Source: DATDVC01 sp964601125
GTDB taxonomy: Bacteria > Patescibacteriota > Minisyncoccia > Phycocordibacterales > WO2-35-19
Direction: 5' to 3'
Assembly (NCBI GenBank): GCA_964601125.1
Contig: CAZRKB010000026.1
Coordinates: 1 to 6,099 of the forward strand
DNA: 6,099 nucleotides
Shown: positions 1 through 6,002 of the stretch, one piece after another
Layout: each line of letters starts with the position of its first letter
How positions within the stretch are numbered: position 1 is the stretch's first letter
The notes under the pieces: model-generated
Told to the model about the DNA's origin: nothing
The model's database searches: none
Seen by the model: only the letters and a program-made list of their open reading frames with translations
Program-made: the position numbers and the translations under genes

Positions 1-1808
1 TTCCAAACTTCCTGCTTGGTGGACCGATCGATACGGCTATTTTTCTTGGGGGAGCGGTGATCGCAGCGCTTTCCTCGATCAATATGTTCGATCTTAATGG
101 CAATTATCGCTATGCACTTTACGCTTTTTTGGTTTTAGGAATGGCTTTTATCGGCGCTTTTAACTTCTTGCCGGCCATTATTATACTCGGTTTTTTTGCC
201 CTTGTTTATTTTGTCTACACTTTTTCTTGGTCAGTAGGTCAAGATGGTCATACTTACCACAATAATAACAAAGCGTCCTTCCCATCTCTCTTTGTGCTCG
301 CGATTTCTGTTGTTTTTATCCTATCCGGCAATACTCTTTCTGGTTATTTGGCCAATCTCTTCAATGTCAATATGGTCGAGGTCAGACCAAATTTCAGCAC
401 TACCTCTTCTCTGGTATTGGAAGCCTGGAAACAAAATCCGGTTTTGGGTGTTGGACCAAATATGTTCAAAGAGCTCTGGGATCTGAAAAGACCGAGCGAT
501 ATAAATGTCACCCAATTTTGGGCTTCTGATTTTAGTTTTGGTGCTGCATTTATGCCTACAGTGGCAGCAACAACTGGCCTGCTTGGTGTTTTGGCGCTGC
601 TCTCTTTTTTGGTACTTTATGTTCGCTTTGGCTTCAAATCTATTTTTGCCAACAACGAGGATCCTCGTTTCAGATATGTTTCCTCGACCACCTTTTTTGT
701 TTCGCTGTTTCTTTGGTTGATGACCTTCGTCTATGTACCGAGTGTTGTTTTGCTGTCCCTCCTTTTTATATTTACAGGTATTTTCGTAGCCACACTGGTA
801 CCCCAGGGAGTAGTTACAGAAACTACTATTAACATTTTCCGCAACCCAAAAGCCAACTTCGCCTCAGTTTTTGTGATTATTGTTCTCCTTATTTCCTCTA
901 TTGCTTTCGGCTATTTCATTATCGAAAGAGTGGTAGCAAGCACGATGTTCCAAAAAGGTGATTTCGCTAGGGCGATCCAAATTGCTCCGACTGACACCTA
1001 CTGGCGCGGTCTTTCTGAAATTTCTTTGAACCAGATCGGTAATATTATCAGTTCCATTTCTTCGGTCGAAAATCTAAATGAGTCTGATCGGGTCAATATC
1101 CAAACTTTGGTTGGTAATGCAATCGACAGCTCAAAACAGGCGATCGCTTGGAATTCAGAAAATTATCAAAACTGGTTTGCTCTCGGCCGGGTTTATGAAG
1201 TGTTGGCGGCCAATGGTATTGCCGGTTCCGCTGAGAATGCTACTACTGCCTACCTGGAAGCCCAGAAACGCTCACCTCAGAGCCCCGCTATCCCGCTCGC
1301 TTTTGCCAGACTCAAGGCTCTTGCTGGTGATGTGCAAGGTGCCAGAGAAGAGATCGGCAAGGCTATCCAGCTGAAAAATAATTATACCGATGCCTACTTT
1401 ACCTTGGCTCAACTCGAAGCGGCCGCGAACAACGTTCAAGGAGCTATCAACTCCGTAGAAGCGGCTACTTTGATCGATCCAAACAACGCTGTTCTTTATT
1501 TCCAACTCGGGCTATTGAAATACAACAACAGAGATAATTCCGGTGCTGCTAAAGCTTTTGAAAGAGCAGTGGAATTAGTGCCAGATTATGCAAATGCTCG
1601 CTACTTCCTTGGTCTTTCCTATGACCGTCTAAACCGAGAGAGTGACGCTATTGCCCAATTTGAAGCGATCCAAAAAACCAATCCGGATAACCAGGAAGTT
1701 GAGCTTATTCTTTCAAATCTAAAAGCTGGTCGCCCTCCATTCAATGATGCCAAGCCGCCGATCGATACTGAACCAGAAAAGCGTGCTACGCTTCCAATCG
1801 AAGAATAA
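1..1808 (+). CDS. O-antigen ligase/polymerase-like membrane protein with C-terminal TPR domain (5' partial)
   Basis: The frame beginning at base 3 is open to the left edge (PNFLLGGPIDTAIFLGG precedes the GTG at 57), so this is the C-terminal 601 residues of a longer protein and the GTG is probably internal. About seven hydrophobic segments lie between bases 35 and 940. A large loop between two of them carries an Arg (VEVRPNF, near 385) and NPVLGVGPNMF (435-473), which matches the Wzy_C/WaaL family signature around GxGPxxF. After the last membrane segment (about 860-930) comes a soluble region with at least four consecutive 34-residue TPR units (about 1287-1692), then a Pro-rich acidic tail. 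The family joins or polymerises lipid-linked glycans on the outer face of the membrane; the TPR part probably binds partner proteins. The usual catalytic His before the TGLLG motif is not visible, so ligase activity is uncertain. A flippase or other transporter is unlikely given the GxGPxxF loop. The family call is fairly secure; the substrate is unknown. Confidence 0.8.
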   Translation, partial: PNFLLGGPIDTAIFLGGAVIAALSSINMFDLNGNYRYALYAFLVLGMAFIGAFNFLPAIIILGFFALVYFVYTFSWSVGQDGHTYHNNNKASFPSLFVLAISVVFILSGNTLSGYLANLFNVNMVEVRPNFSTTSSLVLEAWKQNPVLGVGPNMFKELWDLKRPSDINVTQFWASDFSFGAAFMPTVAATTGLLGVLALLSFLVLYVRFGFKSIFANNEDPRFRYVSSTTFFVSLFLWLMTFVYVPSVVLLSLLFIFTGIFVATLVPQGVVTETTINIFRNPKANFASVFVIIVLLISSIAFGYFIIERVVASTMFQKGDFARAIQIAPTDTYWRGLSEISLNQIGNIISSISSVENLNESDRVNIQTLVGNAIDSSKQAIAWNSENYQNWFALGRVYEVLAANGIAGSAENATTAYLEAQKRSPQSPAIPLAFARLKALAGDVQGAREEIGKAIQLKNNYTDAYFTLAQLEAAANNVQGAINSVEAATLIDPNNAVLYFQLGLLKYNNRDNSGAAKAFERAVELVPDYANARYFLGLSYDRLNRESDAIAQFEAIQKTNPDNQEVELILSNLKAGRPPFNDAKPPIDTEPEKRATLPIEE

Positions 1809-1832
1809 TACTAATAACACTATTAAATAACA

Positions 1833-1868
1833 GTTCTCTAATTTTTGTAATTAGAAAACCAGGTTTTT
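1833..1868 (+). terminator. weak AT-rich hairpin with T-run, possible terminator
   Basis: GTT-c-TCTAATT (1833-1843) pairs with AATTAGA-a-AAC (1849-1859) around a TTTGT loop: ten base pairs with one C/A mismatch. CAGG and five T (1864-1868) follow. It lies 24 bases after the stop of the TPR protein and could be a weak intrinsic terminator for it. The stem is AT-rich and the T-run is short and displaced, so read-through into murJ is likely. Confidence 0.3.
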
Positions 1869-1878
1869 GTGCTATCAT
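1851..1878 (+). promoter_or_regulatory. extended -10 promoter of murJ, predicting a leaderless mRNA
   Basis: TGCTATCAT (1870-1878) fits the extended -10 form TGnTATnAT. A weak -35 candidate TTAGAA (1851-1856) sits 16 bases upstream of the hexamer. Seven bases separate the hexamer from ATG at 1886, so RNA should start at or within a base of the start codon. The same spacing and motif recur in front of the FtsB-like gene, which strengthens the call. Confidence 0.6.
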
Positions 1879-1885
1879 TTTGACC

Positions 1886-3529
1886 ATGGTTAGGAAGGTG
1901 GTTTCTCTGCTAAGTGGTAAAATATTAGGGCTTGGTGAAGCCGCTTTTTGGCTTTCTATCTTTTCTCTTTTTTCACAAATATTGGCACTTTTGCGTGACA
2001 GATTGCTTGCGCACAAATTTGGTGTCGGTTATGACCTTGATGTATATTACGCCAGTTTTAAGATACCCGATCTTGTCTTTGTTACTGTGGCTTCTATTGT
2101 TTCTATTTCCGCTCTGGTGCCTATCTTTGCAAGAAAGGAAAGTGAAAGCGAAAAACATTTGAAGCGCGCTACCGACTCTATCTTTACCGTATTTTCTTTT
2201 TTGATAATTTTATTTTCCATTGGCTTATTTTTATTGATGCCTTCTATTATAAAATTTTCCTTTTCTGATTTGGGTCCGGAAGCCATAAGGGTAGTCACTC
2301 TTTTTTCGAGGATACTTCTTCTTTCGCCATTACTTCTAGGTTTTTCAAACTTTTTTGGCAGTATAGTTCAATATGAAAAAAGGTTTATTCTTTATTCTTT
2401 AAGCCCTCTTCTTTATAATTTGGGCATCATCGTCGGTATATTATTTTTGGGTGAAAGGTTGGGTATCGCTTCTGCTGTTTTTGGTGTTGTGTTTGGGGCT
2501 TTGTTGCATCTATCTCTTCAGGCGGTCTATGTATTATTGTCTCCCAGAAAGCCAAAATTTACTTTCAATGTAAACTGGAAAGACGTGAGAGAAACAGCCC
2601 TACTCTCTGTCCCTAGGACCTTTGCAGTCTCCGTTGTCAGTTTTGTCGGATTTTTCTTTGCTATTCTTGCTGGTAAAATGGGTGAGGGCTCCATAGCTAT
2701 ATTCAACCTTTCTTGGAACTTGCAGTCCGCGCCGATCTCTCTCATTGGAGTAAGTTTTTCTATCGCTGCCTTTCCGGCTCTTTCTGTTTCTGTCGCGAAG
2801 GGTCAAATGTTAGAAGTAGTAGAAAGAGTGTCTTCTGGGTTACGGAAAATAATCTTTTGGTCGCTTCCGGTAACTGCTTTGGTAGTGGTGCTTCGTGCGC
2901 ATATCGTAAGAGTGGTTCTCGGGTCTGGCGTGTTTGATTGGCGGTCGACTAGGCTTGTCGCTGCTGCTCTAGCCCTTTTCGTCATTTCTCTTGTTTTTCA
3001 AAATATTTTACTATTTCTTTCTCGTTCTCATTACGCTCTTGGCAAAACCAAGTGGCCCCTTATTGCCAATATTTTGAGCGGCACAGCTTCGATTGTTCTT
3101 GGATTTATTTTTTTCAAATACTTCTATAGTTTCAATAAAATTTTCTTATTTTTGACAGAGTTGCTAAAAATAGAGGACTTACCCGGTCAGATAATCGCCC
3201 TACCTCTGGCATTTTCAATCGGATCTATGCTTGGTGCTTGTCTAATTTTTCTAGCTCTCGGTAGGGATTTAGTTCGTGATATCTCGAGAGGCTTTAGTAG
3301 TTATTTGTTTAAAATATTTGTGTCATCTTTTTTTCTTGTTATTACAAGCTACTATATTTTACAATTTTCCGATCATCTTTTTAATCTCGAAACCTTTTTT
3401 GGGGTATTTTTGCATGCTGCTATTGCAGGTATTTTTGGTATTGCCGTTTGGGCTTTCTCACTGTATAAATGGAAGGATGAAGATTTGTTGAGTGGTCTAG
3501 TTTTTCTAAAAAATAAACTTTTAAAATGA
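1886..3529 (+). CDS. murJ: MurJ/MviN-family lipid II flippase, divergent
   Basis: This 547-residue polytopic protein, slightly longer than the roughly 510 usual for MurJ, shows about 14 hydrophobic segments, as expected for the MOP-superfamily flippase that moves lipid II across the cytoplasmic membrane for peptidoglycan synthesis. The N-terminus aligns by eye with E. coli MurJ: LLRDRLLAHKFG matches the ARDAIVARIFG region, and LDVYYASFKIPDL matches TDAFFVAFKLPNL, keeping Arg24 and Asp39 equivalents. LIGVSFSIAAFPALS matches the LGVALGTILLPSLS region. Arginines equivalent to Arg18, Arg52 and Arg270 appear replaced (Gln, Phe, Asn). ATG 1886 is preferred over the TTG at 1880 because a promoter with standard discriminator length ends just before it; the TTG would lie upstream of the predicted RNA start. 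No Shine-Dalgarno sequence is present. The stop overlaps the lepA start by ATGA, suggesting translational coupling. Family membership is secure; the substrate could differ from canonical lipid II. Confidence 0.87.
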   Translation: MVRKVVSLLSGKILGLGEAAFWLSIFSLFSQILALLRDRLLAHKFGVGYDLDVYYASFKIPDLVFVTVASIVSISALVPIFARKESESEKHLKRATDSIFTVFSFLIILFSIGLFLLMPSIIKFSFSDLGPEAIRVVTLFSRILLLSPLLLGFSNFFGSIVQYEKRFILYSLSPLLYNLGIIVGILFLGERLGIASAVFGVVFGALLHLSLQAVYVLLSPRKPKFTFNVNWKDVRETALLSVPRTFAVSVVSFVGFFFAILAGKMGEGSIAIFNLSWNLQSAPISLIGVSFSIAAFPALSVSVAKGQMLEVVERVSSGLRKIIFWSLPVTALVVVLRAHIVRVVLGSGVFDWRSTRLVAAALALFVISLVFQNILLFLSRSHYALGKTKWPLIANILSGTASIVLGFIFFKYFYSFNKIFLFLTELLKIEDLPGQIIALPLAFSIGSMLGACLIFLALGRDLVRDISRGFSSYLFKIFVSSFFLVITSYYILQFSDHLFNLETFFGVFLHAAIAGIFGIAVWAFSLYKWKDEDLLSGLVFLKNKLLK

Positions 3530-5337
3530 ATAATATAAGAAATTTTAGCATCATAGCTCATATTGATCACGGTAAGTCTACTCTGGCTGATCGGATGCTT
3601 GAGCTTACAAAAACAATAGAAAAAAGGAAAATGCACGATCAGGTTCTAGATTCAATGGAACTAGAAAGAGAGCGGGGGATTACTATTAAAATGCAACCGG
3701 TTAGAATGGTTTATCATTCTAACCACCCCGAGCAAAGCCAGGGGCCTTATGTGCTAAATTTGATCGATACTCCTGGCCACATAGATTTTTCTTACGAAGT
3801 TTCAAGGGCGCTCAAGGCAGTCGAGGGTTCTATTTTGCTTGTTGACGCTACTCAGGGGGTGCAAGCTCAAACCTTTACTACTCTTAATATGGCTCGCGAA
3901 TCAGGACTTGTCATTATTCCGGTTTTAAGCAAGATAGATTCTCCGCTTGCTAGAGTTGAAGAAGTTAGAAATGAAGTCATAGAACTTTTAGGGTGTGATA
4001 GGGAGGATGTCATGCTTGTCTCTGGTAAAACAGGCGAAGGAGTAGAAGCATTGCTAAACAAGGTTGTAGAAAAAATTCCACCACCTAAAGAAAGTGGTAA
4101 CCAATTTAAATCTTTAATTTTTGATTTTAAATATTCTTCACATAAGGGGGTTATGGTGTTTGTGCGGGTTGTGAGCGGTGAAGTCAAAGCAAACACAGAG
4201 CTTATATTTAAGGTTGCCGGAAAGAAGTTTAACGCTCTAGAGGTCGGGACTTTTAGCCCCGAAGAAATTAAAAGTGAAAAATTGTCAGCGGGGGAGATAG
4301 GCTATCTCGTGACCGGCATAAAAGAGCCAGGCATAGCTTCAGTTGGAGATACTGTTTCTTTATCAGGAGATATAAGCGAACCTTTGGCTGGTTACATGTC
4401 GCCTAAGCCAGTGGTCTGGGCTTCGATTTATCCGGAAAGCCAAGATGATTTTATTTTGCTAAAACAATCTCTTGGTAAGCTAAGACTTTCTGATTCCTCA
4501 TATTCATATGAAGAAGAGTCTTCGGGGGTTTTGGGTCGCGGATTTAGGTGCGGATTCTTAGGCATGCTTCATTTGGAAATAATAACAGAGCGCCTGAGGA
4601 GAGAATTCGGGCTTGAGCTCGTGGTGACCATGCCAACGATTAACTATGAAGTGGAATACAAATCTCCTGGGCGTGATGGTAACCCAAGAAGAGATACGAT
4701 TTATTCACCATCTCTTTTCCCAGACGAAGGGTTGCTCCAAAAAATATATGAACCGTGGGCTGAAGTGGTCATCATATCTCCAAATTCTTACGTCGGTCTT
4801 CTGGTCCAACTTTTTTACGAACACGAAGCCGAGCTTAAGACCTCGGTAAACTTTGGTGAAGATAAAACCGAAATGAAAGTAGAGATGCCACTCAGGGAAC
4901 TTATGCGCAATTTTTTTGACAAACTAAAGAGCGCTACTTCCGGATATGCTTCGATTTCTTACGAAATAAAGGATATGCGTGAGGCCAATGTGGTTAGGCT
5001 CGATATATTGGTTGCCGATGAAGTTCAGCCGGCCTTTTCTCGTGTGGTTTCGAGGAGGATCGTAGAAGAAGAGGCTGAGTCAATGGTAGAAAAACTTCAT
5101 AGCCTTATCCCAAAGCAAATGATAGCCGTAAAAATCCAAGGTAGAGCTTTGGGGCGCATAATTTCTTCCCGTACCATTTCAGCTTTTCGTAAAGATGTCA
5201 CTCAGCACATGTATGGTGGCGACATAACAAGGAAAATGAAATTGAGAGAAAAACAGAAAAAAGGCAAGAAGAAAATGCAGGCGCGTGGCTCAGTAAACAT
5301 TCCACACGATGTTTTTTTGAAGATTATGAAGTCGTAA
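3526..5337 (+). CDS. lepA: Elongation factor 4 (LepA), translation GTPase
   Basis: The protein is 603 residues, the normal LepA length, and collinear with E. coli LepA throughout. GTPase motifs are G1 AHIDHGKST (11-19), G2 RERGITIK (48-55), G3 DTPGH (81-85), G4 SKID (135-138) and G5 SGKT (166-169). Domain II follows (about 195-285). The GFRCGFLGMLH block (339-349) opens the EF-G-III/V-like part, and the LepA-specific C-terminal domain ends with YGGDITRK (563-570) and a Lys-rich KQKKGKKKMQ stretch that contacts the ribosome. LepA binds ribosomes in the cytoplasm, with proposed roles in back-translocation, stalled-ribosome rescue and 30S biogenesis. Asn of the G4 NKxD motif is replaced by Ser (codon AGC, 3928-3930). 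The ATG overlaps the murJ stop by four bases with no Shine-Dalgarno in front, so it probably depends on coupled translation from murJ. Downstream no plus-strand terminator is visible, so transcripts may run across the antisense small gene. Confidence 0.97.
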   Translation: MNNIRNFSIIAHIDHGKSTLADRMLELTKTIEKRKMHDQVLDSMELERERGITIKMQPVRMVYHSNHPEQSQGPYVLNLIDTPGHIDFSYEVSRALKAVEGSILLVDATQGVQAQTFTTLNMARESGLVIIPVLSKIDSPLARVEEVRNEVIELLGCDREDVMLVSGKTGEGVEALLNKVVEKIPPPKESGNQFKSLIFDFKYSSHKGVMVFVRVVSGEVKANTELIFKVAGKKFNALEVGTFSPEEIKSEKLSAGEIGYLVTGIKEPGIASVGDTVSLSGDISEPLAGYMSPKPVVWASIYPESQDDFILLKQSLGKLRLSDSSYSYEEESSGVLGRGFRCGFLGMLHLEIITERLRREFGLELVVTMPTINYEVEYKSPGRDGNPRRDTIYSPSLFPDEGLLQKIYEPWAEVVIISPNSYVGLLVQLFYEHEAELKTSVNFGEDKTEMKVEMPLRELMRNFFDKLKSATSGYASISYEIKDMREANVVRLDILVADEVQPAFSRVVSRRIVEEEAESMVEKLHSLIPKQMIAVKIQGRALGRIISSRTISAFRKDVTQHMYGGDITRKMKLREKQKKGKKKMQARGSVNIPHDVFLKIMKS

Positions 5338-5350
5338 CACCAAAACACTA

Positions 5351-5452
5351 TTAGTATGGTATGTAAACCGCGACCATGCCCAAGATTACGATTATCGCTA
5401 TTATAGTCCACAAAAACTTGAGTATTTTTTGAGATTTTGGGTGCCAAAGCAT
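5351..5452 (-). CDS. small single-pass membrane protein, 33 residues, function unknown
   Basis: An ATG at 5452 opens a 33-codon frame ending in TAA (5353-5351), followed directly by a second stop, TAG. The peptide begins MLWHPKSQKILK, a short basic head. It continues with about 19 uninterrupted hydrophobic residues (13-31, including WTIIAIIVILGMVAV) and ends YIPY. Basic-in topology with a clean single membrane span, in a gap otherwise without a gene, argues for a real micro-protein. Nine bases upstream of the ATG lies a TGATATCAT extended -10 on this strand, so the mRNA would have a leader of only a few bases. It is divergent from the FtsB-like gene and convergent with lepA. Short Lys-then-Trp-Ile-rich single-span peptides of this look are, to my recollection, common in Parcubacteria, but I do not recognise a named family. 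It could still be a chance frame; the promoter and topology make that less likely. Confidence 0.6.
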   Translation of the reverse strand: MLWHPKSQKILKFLWTIIAIIVILGMVAVYIPY

Positions 5453-5460
5453 ATGTCTAC

Positions 5461-5472
5461 TATGATATCATA
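5461..5472. promoter_or_regulatory. palindromic bidirectional extended -10 element
   Basis: TATGATATCATA is a perfect 12-base palindrome. On the plus strand it gives TGATATCAT (5463-5471), followed by 7 bases and the ATG of the FtsB-like gene at 5479. On the minus strand it gives TGATATCAT (5470-5462), followed by 9 bases and the ATG of the small membrane protein at 5452. The two -10 hexamers overlap by two bases, so polymerase could occupy only one orientation at a time. No convincing -35 is visible on either side, which is acceptable for extended -10 promoters. Predicted RNA starts are near 5478 (+) and 5455 (-). Confidence 0.6.
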
Positions 5473-5478
5473 TTGTTT

Positions 5479-5856
5479 ATGCGCGGTGTTAAAACCAAAA
5501 CTGGTGGCAGATGGAAAAGGGCTCTAGTCTTTTTGGTGCTCACAGGTATTTTTGGTATTTTGGCTCATTCGGTTAAAAACGTCTATTTGAAAAAGAGAGG
5601 TGCCGAAAACGCTTTGGTTAAAATGCAGGAGGAAAAAATTGCTCTGGAGAACAGAAAGCAGTTTTTAGAACAATCAATCAACCGGTTATCAACTCCAGAA
5701 GGGGTCGATTTTGAAATACGTCGTAAACTTAATGTAGCTAGTGCAGGGGAGAGTGTCGCGATAATTGTATCCCAAGAAGAATCTATTGATACAGCTTCCA
5801 CTAAACCTTCTGCCTGGGAACAACTAAAATCATTTTTTGCTCAGTTATTCAAATAA
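5479..5856 (+). CDS. FtsB/DivIC-family septum formation initiator protein
   Basis: This 125-residue bitopic protein has a basic cytoplasmic head (MRGVKTKTGGRWKR, 1-14), one membrane span (about 15-32) and an extracytoplasmic coiled coil (about 41-70) rich in Glu, Lys and Leu. The conserved DivIC/FtsB-type segment follows: TPEGVDFEIRRKLNVASAGE, then VAIIV (72-97), comparable to the family pattern of helix, AR-K-L, P-GE and a hydrophobic strand. The tail ends WEQLKSFFAQLFK. In better-studied bacteria such proteins bridge FtsL and FtsQ/DivIB in the divisome and help activate septal peptidoglycan synthesis. ATG 5479 is chosen over the TTG at 5437: the latter adds 14 residues across the palindromic promoter and would precede the predicted RNA start. 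No Shine-Dalgarno sequence is present; a leaderless mRNA is predicted. FtsL is an alternative label, but the GE-hydrophobic strand after the coil favours FtsB/DivIC. Confidence 0.78.
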   Translation: MRGVKTKTGGRWKRALVFLVLTGIFGILAHSVKNVYLKKRGAENALVKMQEEKIALENRKQFLEQSINRLSTPEGVDFEIRRKLNVASAGESVAIIVSQEESIDTASTKPSAWEQLKSFFAQLFK

Positions 5857-5860
5857 ATAA

Positions 5861-5891
5861 AGTTAAAAAAGCCGACCAGTGGGTGGTCGGC
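5861..5891 (-). terminator. intrinsic terminator of the minus-strand small RNA
   Basis: On the minus strand GCCGACCA and TGGTCGGC (5891-5884 and 5878-5871) form a perfect 8-bp GC-rich stem around a five-base loop, followed directly by six T (5870-5865) and more T-rich sequence. On the plus strand the same hairpin is followed by purine-rich sequence without a T-run, so its polarity is minus. It sits 14 bases past the stop of the FtsB-like gene and might also protect that mRNA's 3' end. Confidence 0.85.
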
Positions 5892-5996
5892 ATAAGAAGG
5901 GAAGAAAAAATTTACGAAGAGCGGCTCCCCGTCAAGTTGCCCGGCAGGCGAAGCATTTGTGCACATGCCAGCAACTCAGAACTTTCCGCTCTTCTG
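5865..5996 (-). ncRNA. candidate structured small RNA (about 130 nt), family unknown
   Basis: A promoter, a foldable body and an intrinsic terminator are all present in the right order on the minus strand. The body begins with GAAGAGCGG (5994-5986), which pairs perfectly with CCGCTCTTC (5924-5916). Inside is an internal loop of about 9 and 10 bases, then a second stem, AGTTGCTGGCA (5976-5966) with TGCCGGGCAACT (5946-5935), having one bulged G and one G-U pair. A 19-base apical loop contains the self-complementary TGTGCACA. A U/C-rich unpaired linker (5915-5892) leads to the terminator hairpin. I see no SRP, tmRNA, RNase P or known riboswitch signature. The stem-bubble-stem outline loosely recalls 6S RNA but is much shorter. 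A trans-acting regulatory RNA is an equal possibility. Confidence 0.6.
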
Positions 5997-6002
5997 TATA
6001 TC

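Noticed and set aside
1880..1885. TTG start for murJ two codons upstream of the ATG
   Set aside because: It would lie before the predicted RNA start, has no ribosome-binding site, and adds only two residues.
2413..2418. TATAAT-like match inside murJ
   Set aside because: It is in T-rich coding sequence, has no matching -35 or downstream start, and is expected by chance.
3867..4196. 109-residue open frame on the minus strand inside lepA
   Set aside because: It is fully antisense to the conserved GTPase and domain II coding sequence, with no promoter or recognisable composition; it is a shadow of lepA codon use.
5202..5447. 81-residue minus-strand frame over the lepA end
   Set aside because: It lies in a different frame from the 33-residue ORF, starts at TTG, and has mostly lepA antisense content.
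5437..5478. TTG start for the FtsB-like gene, 14 codons upstream
   Set aside because: The extension overlaps the palindromic promoter and the antisense small gene and adds no family similarity; the basic head before the membrane span already begins at ATG 5479.
5871..5891. Reading the GC hairpin as a plus-strand terminator for the FtsB-like gene
   Set aside because: No T-run follows on the plus strand; the six-base T-run is on the minus strand only.
5841..5966. 41-residue minus-strand frame starting ATGTGCACA
   Set aside because: It runs straight through the terminator hairpin and T-run and ends inside the antisense of the FtsB-like gene. Its sequence is explained by the RNA stems, so it is probably a chance frame. 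A nested 14-codon frame from 5955 is equally unsupported.
5916..5994. Identity of the small RNA as SRP (4.5S) RNA, tmRNA or a known riboswitch
   Set aside because: The GGAA-loop SRP core, a tRNA-like end and a tag frame are all absent, and no riboswitch core that I know is present.
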